Part shown: piece by piece, positions 8,490 to 16,907 of the stretch | How the letters are laid out: each line of letters opens with the position of its first letter | How positions within the stretch are numbered: position 1 is the stretch's first letter | Assembly (NCBI RefSeq): GCF_009674725.1 | Contig: NZ_WKKH01000041.1 | Span: 1-36,955, forward strand | Source: Pedobacter petrophilus | Lineage (GTDB): Bacteria; Bacteroidota; Bacteroidia; Sphingobacteriales; Sphingobacteriaceae | DNA: 36,955 bases | Direction: 5' to 3' | Translations under genes and position numbers: made by a program | Notes under the pieces: generated by a model | The model's database searches: none | What the model was told of the DNA's origin: nothing | Seen by the model: only the letters and a program-made list of their open reading frames with translations

Positions 8490-8820
8490 TTAACAGGTTC
8501 CCAGGCAAATATATTATCCTGTTGATTTTGCCTTGGTACAGTGCATTTACGCTCAAGGCACAGGATGATTTTAATACTGAAGTGCCAAGGAAATGATCAT
8601 GCTGAATAGTACCAAAGACTATAAAAAAGCTTTAACTGTCGCCAGGCAGGCTGCTTCAAATTAAATAAAAATTAGACCTTCCGTGGCCTAAGCCCAATGT
8701 CAAGTTAGGCCTAACTACCAGCAAGGCTGATTGTTAAGAAAGGGGAGGTGGTGATGATGTTGGCTATCCACGCTATCGGGCACGGGGAAATGGGAGTGCA
8801 TTTAATGACAGCTCCCGGTG
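8490..8820 (+). pseudogene. Decayed small secreted-protein gene(s)
   Basis: No intact frame, but coherent coding pieces remain. Around 8515-8595 a hydrophobic leader reads LLILPWYSAFTLKAQDDFNT, like a signal peptide ending in AQ. A shift of one base near 8593 continues as EMIMLNSTKDYKKALTVARQ to a stop near 8664. A further piece near 8687-8735 reads PNVKLGLTTSKAD. These pieces suggest one or two former exported proteins, now frameshifted and without a start codon. The reading is by eye and boundaries are approximate. Confidence 0.4.
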
Positions 8821-8821
8821 A

Positions 8822-9397
8822 TTAATAAAATTCCGGATAGCTTAATCTGGATACACAACTGCTGCTTTGTGCTAAGCTCGTATCTTTCCATTGCTGCCAG
8901 TTGAACTGCTCAAATACCTTTTCAATTTTTATGCAGGTCTGAAAGTCGCTTTCCGAAACTTCATATAAGTTGCCGTCTGAGGTACCAGACACGGAGAACA
9001 GAATTGCACTATTGCGGATCGTAACAAACACATTTTGTGCCGCAATACTTACATGGCTGGGCTGTTCCAGATCAGGGTAAGCGGCAACAGGTGTTTTAAA
9101 CTTTTGAAATTCGCTATAGGGGTAAGACTTACCTGTAATAGGCTGAGGATCACCGGGCCCGATTACTCCAGGCACAATCCCAAGTTGGGCAAGTTTGTTT
9201 TCCAAATCAATTCTATCCTTGAACAGGATGCCAGCCTTAAATGCATCACCATCATTCGCGTGCCCTCCCCAAGCCCTTACAAAATGAAAATAACGCAAAT
9301 CACGAGCCCATGCAGCTACAGTTTCCTTGCTGTGCTGACCAAACATATACCAATCGGGGCGTTTCTCCATAAATTTTAATCCTGTTGTACCATTCAT
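8822..9397 (-). CDS. Hypothetical cytoplasmic protein
   Basis: About 191 residues from the ATG at 9397; a TTG two codons further upstream is less likely. No signal peptide or membrane segment is visible. The sequence is rich in aromatic residues (RPDWYMFGQHSKETVAAWAR, then YFHFVRAWGG near the start) and has a FEQFNWQQWKD stretch near the end. I recognise no domain. It is convergent with the secreted-protein gene and its relics to the left. Surrounded by decayed genes, it may be intact or may have lost part of its 5' end. Confidence 0.55.
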   Translation of the reverse strand: MNGTTGLKFMEKRPDWYMFGQHSKETVAAWARDLRYFHFVRAWGGHANDGDAFKAGILFKDRIDLENKLAQLGIVPGVIGPGDPQPITGKSYPYSEFQKFKTPVAAYPDLEQPSHVSIAAQNVFVTIRNSAILFSVSGTSDGNLYEVSESDFQTCIKIEKVFEQFNWQQWKDTSLAQSSSCVSRLSYPEFY

Positions 9398-9898
9398 CTT
9401 CAAAAGATTGAGAAGTAACCTTTACTTGCTATTTTATTCAGCTATTATTCAATTACAATGCCATTAATCGATATTTCTTTACCGTAAAATGTCATAGTGC
9501 AGCATAGGCATCCGTATAAGACGCAGTTGAGCGTTGGCCGGAGCAGTTGTAAAGCTTTGTTTTAGAGAATTAATTGTCCGGGTTGGGTTTATGTTGAAAC
9601 TGACCATAATTGTGATGGCGCCGTCAAAGTTGTTCTGTTTTTTTGCAAAAACTTTCAGCAGGTCATCGCTAAATCTTCTTTGCCTCTACAGTTCAGTAAA
9701 ATGAACCAGGATAGGAAAGAGGTAACTTATTTTTGGCCGTGTCTACTGCAGCTGCACCAGGAACTACCTTCATAACTACGCACAATCGAAGTGTTATTTA
9801 AACTGTTGTAAATTAAGGTGCAAAGATTACGCATATAGCTGAACTGGTGGGGTGGAAAATTAATTAAATCCTTTTTTAATTTAATCTGTTGTAAATCT
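9398..9898. other. Gene-free stretch apart from a relic
   Basis: Between the hypothetical gene ending the left block and the DUF-like gene at 9899 there is no intact gene. Most of 9445-9780 is the decayed paralogue described separately. The last 115 bases, AT-rich with a run of T, should hold the promoter of the gene at 9899, but I see no good TTTG/TAnnTTTG pair. Confidence 0.6.
9445..9780 (-). pseudogene. Decayed paralogue of the secreted-protein gene at 13033-13536
   Basis: Three minus-strand frame pieces line up in order with the C-terminal half of the intact protein encoded at 13033-13536. The relic reads DDLLKVFAKKQNNFDGAITI against SMMKILFKRDARFDGTITV. It ends YGKEISINGIVIE against CNSITIDGVVIAP. 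In between, the 'NPTRTINSLKQSF' part aligns with 'NPVRIIKFKQAKV'. At least two frame changes and an in-frame stop separate the pieces, so no protein is made. It shows that this secreted family was once present in at least two copies within 4 kb. Confidence 0.65.
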
Positions 9899-10429
9899 AT
9901 GAAGAGGCTAATTTTGAGTAGCGCAGCAAGTTTGATCATATTGAGCAGCTACAGGGAAAAAACGGAGAGCCAAGTTGCAATTCAGGCTCCTGCAAGTTCA
10001 GTTTTTGCAGCAAGTTATACAGATATTAGCGCCGAACAGCGATCTAACCAAAGCGCTGAGCCTACCGATGCAGCAATTCCCTCAACTTGGGTTGGCAAAT
10101 ATTCTGCGTATTTCACTTACGGAGATATAGCCGGGCAAAACGCAGGCTGGGAATTAGATATCAAGATCACAAACAGCAAGATCACCGCCGAAGGAAAAGG
10201 TTTCCAAATGGCGTTTTTGGATGAGTTAAGTGCTAAAGCAATCGGTTCTAAACTGATTTTAACGCATCTTAAAAATGTGTCAGGTTATCGCACAGGTAAA
10301 AGCATGATCCCCGAATTTATTTTAATTAATGATCATGGTAAGTTTTATGTCCAATCCAAATGGATAGACGGTGATGTAAAGGAAAAACCGGAACAATTCG
10401 GGTATAAAATTGATAAAACAACTTTGTAG
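9899..10429 (+). CDS. Exported protein, former lipoprotein (possibly DUF5991-like)
   Basis: 176 residues. The leader MKRLILSSAASLIILSSYREK has the charge and hydrophobic pattern of a lipoprotein signal, but the lipobox position holds Tyr18 (TAC at 9950-9952) where Cys (TGC) is expected, a single-base difference. The mature part contains STWVGKYSAYFTYGDIAGQN, resembling the start of DUF5991-type domains in Bacteroidota lipoproteins; that family call is tentative. It lies between decayed genes and has no operon partner. If the substitution is real the protein would not be lipid-anchored. Confidence 0.7.
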   Translation: MKRLILSSAASLIILSSYREKTESQVAIQAPASSVFAASYTDISAEQRSNQSAEPTDAAIPSTWVGKYSAYFTYGDIAGQNAGWELDIKITNSKITAEGKGFQMAFLDELSAKAIGSKLILTHLKNVSGYRTGKSMIPEFILINDHGKFYVQSKWIDGDVKEKPEQFGYKIDKTTL

Positions 10430-10496
10430 GCTATTGTCGATCACTGATATCACCAAGGGCAATGTCATATATAAGGGCTAAGTTTTGTACTTGGAA

Positions 10497-11018
10497 TTAG
10501 TTACCCACCAACATGCTATTTTTAAAAACCTTGGCCCATTTTTCCACGAACAGCACGCTCAGCGCAGGTTGCTTCACCGCCACGAAATTGGAATACAAAG
10601 CCCGTTTACCCTGAATGATGTAGTAGAGTTGCGATTCGGGAGTGTCGCTATTGTTGAACCCTGGCGACTCGACGCGGAACAATATCCAGGGTGAACCCGA
10701 TTTGATTCCCTTTTCAATCATTGTGATCTTGGCTCCGGGGGCGTTCTTGAGGGTTTGATTATAAGTCATGGTCATGGCTTGTTCTACCGAAACAGATGTA
10801 GAGCCCATCATGGACAGCATCGTGCCTATGATTGTCCAATTTTTAAAAGACGCATTTCCAGGTAACAGTTCAACCATACGCGTATTTCCACTTTTCTGGT
10901 TAGAACCTATTTTCCATTTGTACTCATCCGGCCAGGCTATCTTTAAGGTTTCCTGTGCCTGGGCAAAATTAACGATACAAGTTAAAACTAAACAGATGAT
11001 AATGAATTGCTTTCTCAT
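10497..11018 (-). CDS. Secreted protein of unknown function
   Basis: About 173 residues from the ATG at 11018, chosen because a clean signal peptide (MRKQFIIICLVLTCIVNFAQAQ) follows; an upstream in-frame ATG at 11045 would only add residues before it. The mature region has ETLKIAWPDEYKWKIGSNQK and a C-terminal part with PWILFRVESPGF and SQLYYIIQGKRALYSNFV. That alternation of beta strands resembles small periplasmic PsbP/Mog1-like folds, but I cannot assign a family. It is convergent with the gene at 9899. The frame is intact. Confidence 0.7.
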   Translation of the reverse strand: MRKQFIIICLVLTCIVNFAQAQETLKIAWPDEYKWKIGSNQKSGNTRMVELLPGNASFKNWTIIGTMLSMMGSTSVSVEQAMTMTYNQTLKNAPGAKITMIEKGIKSGSPWILFRVESPGFNNSDTPESQLYYIIQGKRALYSNFVAVKQPALSVLFVEKWAKVFKNSMLVGN

Positions 11019-11118
11019 AATTACTTGTATTTTATTGAATAACATTTTTATAATCGTTTAGTGTTAATTTATTTCGCATATGATGCTGCCTGGCTTTTTT
11101 AAATAAATCAGTGGTAAA

Positions 11119-11860
11119 ATGACAAGAAAATAAGAAAAAAATCGACAACGTCGGAAGGCTTGGTTTAACCGAAAAAATTATCGTGTACCAAGGCACTGGC
11201 GACCTATCGAAGGCCATAAGGACTTTTAATATCCAGCTTTTAGCGGGCTTTGGGCCAATACCTATTCAATCCGTAATTAATCTTGCCGCTTTTATCAGAG
11301 AAGATCTATTGATGGTAGCAATTCTCCAGCGGCTTTTACCAAATCTTTTGAAACTTTCAAAAGGAAATCCGGTGCGTGCATTTAATAATATTGACCAATT
11401 AATCACCAGAGCGTACGAACACCATCTTTATGAAACACTCGAAGATCCATCTCTTCAAACGGATTTCTTATCACTTCTAGATTCAATGATTGAAGGTGGT
11501 TCATCAGATGCGTTCTGGATTAGGGAATTTATGATATCTTTCCCTATAAATAGGCTTTCAGCAGACATATTTTCTATGGCCTGTTCAGAAAATAGACTTC
11601 TTGTTAAATAGATATATACCGAATGAACTGCCAGGAATTTTAGACTATTAACTTCAATATTCGCCCTTTGAAAAACCAGCAATAACCGCGGATGATATAT
11701 GGTATTTCGATCATGATGACAATTGGTTTGACGAACTCATGCAGCCGGCTAATTTATTGCTAATCTGCATACAATGCAAAGGCAACTGTATATCAGGGAA
11801 GGGGAATTGTCATTTTTCCAATCATTCCTTTTTAATGAAAAGACTGTATGTTTTGTTTGA
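11119..11860 (+). pseudogene. Multiply frameshifted gene of unknown function
   Basis: One former gene of about 245 codons is spread over several frames. An ATG at 11119 is out of frame with the long open stretch KKIDNVGRLGLTEKII... that runs to a TAG at 11611. Shifting frame near 11590 (TCA GAA AAT to CAG AAA ATA) continues as KIDFLLNRYIPNELPGILDY, then a TAA, then QYSPFEKPAITADDIWYFDH onward. A last shift near 11765 gives MQRQLYIREGELSFFQSFLF and a stop at 11860. The longest piece (GTG at 11183 to 11611, 142 codons) could be mistaken for a gene. Its 3' end overlaps the convergent membrane-protein gene. No family recognised. Confidence 0.6.
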
Positions 11861-12887
11861 TCTCATCATTATTTAAACCGGTAATTTGATAAAATTCGTG
11901 TACAAACTGTTCAAGTTGTTTACTGGTTCGAAGGGATGCTATAGTTAAAATATCGGCCTGGCCAGGTTTTCCCGGTTTATTAAACCTTAAGTTGACAGCA
12001 GTTCTTGTGTAAATAAAATTAGTATAGATGCGCACTGTTTCTATTCCTATAAAATCCTCAAAATGATAATGCTTATTTAAATAACCTATCATTCCGGTTC
12101 TTTCAATGGTTTGAGCTGCCTTACTAAAAATTACTTTTGTAAATACTGCCGTAATACAGAAAAATCCGAAAAAGAAGAAAAGTGTTCCTACTATAATTGC
12201 AGCTATCGGGCTTTGGGGAATTACAGTAAAGAATGAAGTGCCTAATAAAATAAAAAATGCACCCAGTATGACAATTCCTATTTTTTTGCTTTTTAAAAGG
12301 TATGAACCATTTTCATAAACAAAATAATAATAGGAAAGCATAACTGGTGGAGCTACATCGTATAAAGTTTTATGGTGTTGGCGAAGGGAATTATGAATAG
12401 CCGGAACCACTTCCTTTGTAAAGGCAATTGCATTGGAATTTTCTTTTTTTCTATAATTTCTGGAAATTACAAAGCCTGGACCAAAGCGGTTGTCTTTTTT
12501 GAATATCCTGTATGCATAACTTTCGCCATATATATCTTTTGCACCAACTTTGCTAATTTCCTGCAGCTCGCTAAAGGGTATTTTACTTACGGTGGCAAAA
12601 CCCCATAGCTTCTTACGCATGATGCCGCTTTGGTGATCAAATTCGATTAAAGTATTGGCGTATCCTAAAGTAACTATTAAAAAAAACAGAATCCCAAAGG
12701 CCACTAATAATGGCGCTTTGCCATGGTCTGTTTTAGCAAAATCAGAAAAATGGTACAACCAAATAAACACGCCTATACCTACCAGCGCTATCATAATGCT
12801 GTCTATATAAAGACGGCCATACGGGCGAATTGTTATACGATCTGCCGTGATGGTCCACCGTGTTTTTGTAACCGATTTGAGCAGCAT
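11832..12887 (-). CDS. Membrane protein with two similar halves (bacterial PH-like), unknown function
   Basis: 351 residues with four hydrophobic segments in two pairs: about 32-48 and 63-78, then about 205-222 and 228-250. After each pair comes a similar soluble beta-rich part: FDHQSGIMRKKLWGFATVSK with FSELQEI, and FSKAAQTIERTGMIGYLNKH with FEDFIGIETVRI. This pattern of a two-helix hairpin followed by a PH-like domain, occurring twice, suggests internal duplication. The N terminus (TRWTITADRITIRPYG) starts with a strand as well. ATG at 12887 fits; no signal peptide. Function unknown. Confidence 0.75.
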   Translation of the reverse strand: MLLKSVTKTRWTITADRITIRPYGRLYIDSIMIALVGIGVFIWLYHFSDFAKTDHGKAPLLVAFGILFFLIVTLGYANTLIEFDHQSGIMRKKLWGFATVSKIPFSELQEISKVGAKDIYGESYAYRIFKKDNRFGPGFVISRNYRKKENSNAIAFTKEVVPAIHNSLRQHHKTLYDVAPPVMLSYYYFVYENGSYLLKSKKIGIVILGAFFILLGTSFFTVIPQSPIAAIIVGTLFFFFGFFCITAVFTKVIFSKAAQTIERTGMIGYLNKHYHFEDFIGIETVRIYTNFIYTRTAVNLRFNKPGKPGQADILTIASLRTSKQLEQFVHEFYQITGLNNDEIKQNIQSFH

Positions 12888-13032
12888 AACGGGTTAAATT
12901 TGTTATAGTACAATTAATGCGCCTGATCTTTTTTTTAGATAGGTGGCCATGAAAAGCAGAAAGAAATAAAGACATTCGCTTCCCATTACGAATTGGCTTC
13001 TTCTTACTACGATAGTATTTTGTTAACCGTTT

Positions 13033-13536
13033 TTAAGGCGCTATTACTACCCCATCAATGGTGATACTATTACAGGAGACAGAAAGAGCACTCATGCTAT
13101 ATGCGTCGTTATAGGACGCTCTGGATATCTGGTCGGAGTAGTTTGAAACTTTCGCCTGTTTAAATTTGATTATCCTGACCGGATTTTTACCATAAGTATC
13201 TGTAACGGTAATCGTCCCATCAAACCGGGCATCCCTTTTGAAAAGAATTTTCATCATACTGGGTTCTATTTTTTTTACTTCCATAGAAAGGTAAAAATAG
13301 TCAGATTGTTCCGCCGCCACCTTTTTGCCAGTTGTGCTATTGCTGTCAACAGCATATGCAGTACTATACCCACTCATTGTCGTGCTTATATTGTTAAGAT
13401 CCACAATAATCTTTTGGCCGCCTTCGTCAATCACCATTTGGATTTTGTTTCGTTCCTCTTCAGACTGGGCATGAACGGAATTGATACCTGCGCCCAACAA
13501 AATGAGCAGCAGGGTTAAAATAATATTTTTCTTCAT
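13033..13536 (-). CDS. Secreted protein of unknown function
   Basis: About 167 residues from the ATG at 13536, chosen because a signal peptide ending SVHAQ follows; the upstream in-frame ATG at 13578 adds an unlikely extension. The mature part reads as strands around YFYLSMEVKKIEPSMMKILF, FDGTITVTDTYG and SVSCNSITIDGVVI. The order 'one helix, then KIIKFKQAKV..Y, then a terminal strand' loosely recalls Hcp/TssD-like folds, but the signal peptide argues against a secretion-tube role. It is the second gene of a pair (14031 to 13033). A decayed paralogue lies at 9445-9780. Confidence 0.72.
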   Translation of the reverse strand: MKKNIILTLLLILLGAGINSVHAQSEEERNKIQMVIDEGGQKIIVDLNNISTTMSGYSTAYAVDSNSTTGKKVAAEQSDYFYLSMEVKKIEPSMMKILFKRDARFDGTITVTDTYGKNPVRIIKFKQAKVSNYSDQISRASYNDAYSMSALSVSCNSITIDGVVIAP

Positions 13537-13587
13537 ATCGGATTTCTTTGGTGCTGAATACGCTTTTACAGCTAACATTTTTCTTTC

Positions 13588-14031
13588 TTATTTCTTGGTT
13601 TTTTGCTGTTCCTTATATTCCTGTAAAAACTTGTTAGGCGTGCAATTATCAGATAGATCTTTGGCATAAGCAATATACATCGGTGATTTTTGCATATTAC
13701 TTTCTTTAGGAAGGTATATTTCGTAGTTATTGTTCCTTAAAGTCATAATGATATATGCTTTCCCTTTGTAAGTAATTTCATAATCTGCCTTACCGTTGTA
13801 GTTCTCTACCTTGGCTTTAAATATTTTTCCAGCCCAGGAATGGTCAATATCATAAACCCCGATCAGTACTTCGTTATTTTTGTCGGGGCCATAGCGTGCC
13901 GTAGTAACAATCAGGCCTTCCTCGCCTCTGTAAGTTTTACAAACTTTTCCCATTTCGGTCTGCTGCGCGGCGACGCTGAAGCTGATAAACATCGAGAATA
14001 AAACAGTAGTGATGCTGAGTAACTTTTTCAT
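13588..14031 (-). CDS. Secreted protein of unknown function
   Basis: About 147 residues from the ATG at 14031, which gives a signal peptide (MKKLLSITTVLFSMFISFSVAAQ). An in-frame ATG at 14109 is too far upstream of the hydrophobic part. The mature protein has two cysteines (CKTYRGEEG near the start and DNCTPNKF near the end) that may pair. Its tail is lysine-rich (EYKEQQKTKK). Tyr- and Lys-rich strands (YEITYKGKAYIIMTLRNNNY) suggest a beta fold. It is upstream of and co-directional with the next secreted protein, and divergent from the kinase gene. No family recognised. Confidence 0.7.
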   Translation of the reverse strand: MKKLLSITTVLFSMFISFSVAAQQTEMGKVCKTYRGEEGLIVTTARYGPDKNNEVLIGVYDIDHSWAGKIFKAKVENYNGKADYEITYKGKAYIIMTLRNNNYEIYLPKESNMQKSPMYIAYAKDLSDNCTPNKFLQEYKEQQKTKK

Positions 14032-14176
14032 TATTTTTTGTTTTAAATTATTAGATTTAATCAAAGATGCTCCATATCTGTAAGTCTCACAATAACACTT
14101 TTGTATCAATCCTACTTTTATTTAGCTAAAACCTACACCCCGAAACCGGCATTCTATAATGGCGTACCATCACACC

Positions 14177-14206
14177 TTTGTATGAGTTCCCCGGTAGATA
14201 CATTTG
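14177..14206 (+). promoter_or_regulatory. Bacteroidota -33/-7 promoter for the kinase operon
   Basis: TTTG at 14177-14180 is followed after 18 bases by TACATTTG at 14199-14206. This matches the Bacteroidota housekeeping promoter TTTG-N19ish-TAnnTTTG closely. Transcription would begin near 14213, about 40 bases before the kinase ATG. Confidence 0.65.
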
Positions 14207-14254
14207 CTTACCTTTGTTTAGCTGCGAATATTTAATGTAGCCTTGTAAACCTAT

Positions 14255-16234
14255 ATGCGATTGTGTGAAAAATATTTTTGTAACCGGGGGCTTTCAGGCA
14301 TATACCTGTTGTTCTGTGCCATGGTACTCTTATGTGGCTGCAGGCAAGATCAATCTTCAGGTAATGTTGCTTTTTATAAACGTAGTGTAAGCGTTTTGTT
14401 AAAGCCGCTGATTAATGCAGCCATTAACAAGGCAAAAGGCGACCCTGTAGCTGCTATTCCGCTTTACGAAAAGGCGCTTGCTGTCGCGAAACTGCATAAA
14501 GATGATGTAGCACAGGTGAAGAGTTACCGCATGCTGGTCTTTTACTACAGCATTTACAAGAATGATTTTACCCACGCGATAGCACTTTCAGATGCATCCA
14601 TCCTATTGGCCAAAAAAATAAACGACCCGAATACGTATAGTGACCTGTACGCCTCGAGGGCAATAGCCTACAGCGTAGCAGGCAAACTGAATGAAGCTGC
14701 GGATGCAAGTACAACCGCACTGCAATACCTACAGCGGGACAAAGCACCGGATAGTTTAAAAAATTTTCCGCTGTACAATAACCTGGCCGTATTACATACC
14801 CAGCTGGGTAACTATAAACTCGCCGTGGAAAATGCCAATAAGTTTTTAAATCACTACACGCCTTTAAAGGATACCTCGAGAATGATTGGGGCTTATCAAA
14901 CGATGAGCAATGCCTATTACCAGGCAAACGATACCGTTAATTTTCGTATTACAGCCAGAAAAGCACAGGCATTACAACGAGATTATGCTGATAAAACGAA
15001 GGAATATATTGTAAACTCGCTCATGGTGGCCATGTATAAAAGCACCAAAAATTACGATAGTGCAAAAGTTATTTCCGAACAAATGTTAAAATCGGATACA
15101 AATAGGAATACACCCAGGCATTTTGAAACTTTAACCCAAATGATGGAAATAGCCGACCACGCTAATGATACGGCGTATGCGGCAAATATATTGAAACAGG
15201 GCATTCCGATGCAACAGCTTTTTGATGAAAACCTGCTGCCGCTTTCGTTGAGGAAGAACGTTTTCGATGGCTATTACAACATACTTAAAATGACGGGCAA
15301 TAAGGAATTGGCACAAGTCTGTTTAGCGCATGCTTACCGCCTTGCCGGCGAACTGCGTAAGCAGGAAATAAATAAAGACCTCGAAAAATATGAAATAGCA
15401 CGCAAAAAAGTAATGCAGGAAAACGTATTGCTTAGCAAAGACCTGCAACTGACCCGGAAAAGCAATACCATTACCATTTTAATCATGAGCGCCGGTTTGC
15501 TTGCCCTGGCAGGAACTGGTTTTTTGATGAGCTATCGCAGAAAAATACAAATAGAGAAAAACCGTTTTGAGTTGCTGGAAAAGGAGCAGCAATGGACACA
15601 AAGCAAAGCGGTACTGGAAATGCAACTCGTAGAACGCACCCGTATTGCACAAGAACTACACGACGACCTGGGCGCATCCCTAACTTCCATAGTGCTGAGT
15701 ACCGAATTGCTGAAAAGAAAACATCCCCAACTGGATGCAAGAGAGATCAGCATTATAGCCGATAACTCTACGCAATTGGTAGATCAAATGAACCAGATTG
15801 TATGGACATTGAATAATAACAATGACACCCTCCAAAGCCTGCTGGCCTACACGCGCAAATTTGCAACAGGATTTATGAATGATGCAGGTATTCACTTTAC
15901 CATGCACTTACCGCAACCCATTGCCGAACATATTCTGGATGGCAGTGTACGCCGAAATCTTTTTCTTACGGTAAAGGAAGCGCTCCATAACATCGTAAAA
16001 CATGCTCAGGCCACAGCCGTAACCCTTAAAGTAACCATTACCGAAACAAACCAGTTAATCCTACACCTGGCTGACAATGGAAAAGGCATGACTGATCAAA
16101 AAGAAGAAATTGTTTTGGGCAATGGCCTGCGCAATATGAACGCAAATATGCAAACCATTGGCGGCACTATTATTTGGGTAAATAATCCCGGTGGGGGAAC
16201 AGGCATTACGGTTACTTACCTTTTAAAAACCTAA
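14255..16234 (+). CDS. Lipoprotein-type TPR sensor histidine kinase (HisKA_3/LytS-NarX type)
   Basis: 659 residues. The start carries a lipobox-like LLCGC (Cys near 29). A long helical, TPR-type periplasmic sensor follows at about 45-390 (repeats such as DPVAAIPLYEKALAVAKLHK and LYNNLAVLHTQLGNYKLAVE). A transmembrane segment lies at about 404-425, with a short coiled coil after it. The dimerisation box ERTRIAQELHDDLGASLTSI carries the phospho-accepting His469. A GHKL ATPase domain holds the N-box (EALHNIVKHAQA), DNGKG and a glycine-rich end. It should phosphorylate the regulator encoded three bases downstream. The ligand is unknown. A visible TTTG/TACATTTG promoter lies just upstream. Confidence 0.9.
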   Translation: MRLCEKYFCNRGLSGIYLLFCAMVLLCGCRQDQSSGNVAFYKRSVSVLLKPLINAAINKAKGDPVAAIPLYEKALAVAKLHKDDVAQVKSYRMLVFYYSIYKNDFTHAIALSDASILLAKKINDPNTYSDLYASRAIAYSVAGKLNEAADASTTALQYLQRDKAPDSLKNFPLYNNLAVLHTQLGNYKLAVENANKFLNHYTPLKDTSRMIGAYQTMSNAYYQANDTVNFRITARKAQALQRDYADKTKEYIVNSLMVAMYKSTKNYDSAKVISEQMLKSDTNRNTPRHFETLTQMMEIADHANDTAYAANILKQGIPMQQLFDENLLPLSLRKNVFDGYYNILKMTGNKELAQVCLAHAYRLAGELRKQEINKDLEKYEIARKKVMQENVLLSKDLQLTRKSNTITILIMSAGLLALAGTGFLMSYRRKIQIEKNRFELLEKEQQWTQSKAVLEMQLVERTRIAQELHDDLGASLTSIVLSTELLKRKHPQLDAREISIIADNSTQLVDQMNQIVWTLNNNNDTLQSLLAYTRKFATGFMNDAGIHFTMHLPQPIAEHILDGSVRRNLFLTVKEALHNIVKHAQATAVTLKVTITETNQLILHLADNGKGMTDQKEEIVLGNGLRNMNANMQTIGGTIIWVNNPGGGTGITVTYLLKT

Positions 16235-16237
16235 CCA

Positions 16238-16870
16238 ATGAAAAGATTAATTACCATAGCTATTGTAGAAGACAATGCATCTATTAGCGAAATGCTGCAA
16301 TCTATCATAGCAATGGAAGAAAGCTACTTATGTACCGGCGTATTTAGAAATGGGGAAGATGCACTGAAAGGGATTCCGGAGCTACAGCCCGACGTAGTAC
16401 TGATGGATATCGGATTGCCGGGAATTAATGGCATAGACTGTATAAAGCAATTAAAACCCACCTGCCCCCGTACAGAATTTTTGATATGCACGATATATGA
16501 TGAGGATGAAAAAGTGTATCAGGCTTTGGAATATGGGGCATCATCTTATATCCTTAAACGAAGCAAGCCTGAATTTTTATTGCAATCTATTCGCGAGGTG
16601 CACGATGGCGGCAGCCCAATGAGTCCTGATATTGCACGCAAACTGGTACAACGTTTCCAAAAAAAAGAAAATAAAAATGCTGCCGCGTTAACGATTACCC
16701 CAAGGGAAAAAGAAGTTTTAGAACTGCTTTCCCAAGGGCTTTTTTATAAAGAAGCATCAGATAAGTTGGGCATTTCCATCAATACCCTTAAGCGCCACAT
16801 TTACAACATGTACCAAAAACTACAAGTAGATAATAAAACAGAAGCGATTAACAAGGTTTTTGGGAAATAG
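16238..16870 (+). CDS. NarL/FixJ-family response regulator
   Basis: 210 residues. An N-terminal receiver domain (about 5-120) has the acidic pair Glu11-Asp12, phospho-acceptor Asp57 in VVLMDIGLPG and the conserved Lys in SYILKRS. A C-terminal LuxR-type helix-turn-helix follows at about 148-208 (LTITPREKEVLELLSQGLFY, then SINTLKRHIYNMYQKL). It starts three bases after the kinase stop, so the two form a two-component pair. Target genes cannot be read from the window; the secreted-protein genes upstream and the phosphoesterase genes downstream are candidates by position only. Confidence 0.93.
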   Translation: MKRLITIAIVEDNASISEMLQSIIAMEESYLCTGVFRNGEDALKGIPELQPDVVLMDIGLPGINGIDCIKQLKPTCPRTEFLICTIYDEDEKVYQALEYGASSYILKRSKPEFLLQSIREVHDGGSPMSPDIARKLVQRFQKKENKNAAALTITPREKEVLELLSQGLFYKEASDKLGISINTLKRHIYNMYQKLQVDNKTEAINKVFGK

Positions 16871-16907
16871 AATAATAACGGTTAATTTATAGAATTATAT
16901 ATTCCTT

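Noticed and set aside
8822..9400. Plus-strand 114-codon frame opposite the hypothetical gene (9035-9379)
   Set aside because: Unlikely composition, no start context and no recognisable family; it is the antisense of a better minus-strand frame.
10485..11061. Plus-strand frames of 69 and 97 codons opposite the secreted-protein gene
   Set aside because: They lie antisense to a frame with a clear signal peptide and have no protein-like features.
13033..13536. Type VI secretion Hcp/TssD assignment for the secreted protein
   Set aside because: Only a loose strand-order similarity; the signal peptide and lack of other T6SS genes speak against it.
14199..14216. Second -7 box TACCTTTG at 14209-14216
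   Set aside because: It matches TAnnTTTG but has no TTTG at the right distance upstream; the TACATTTG at 14199 does.
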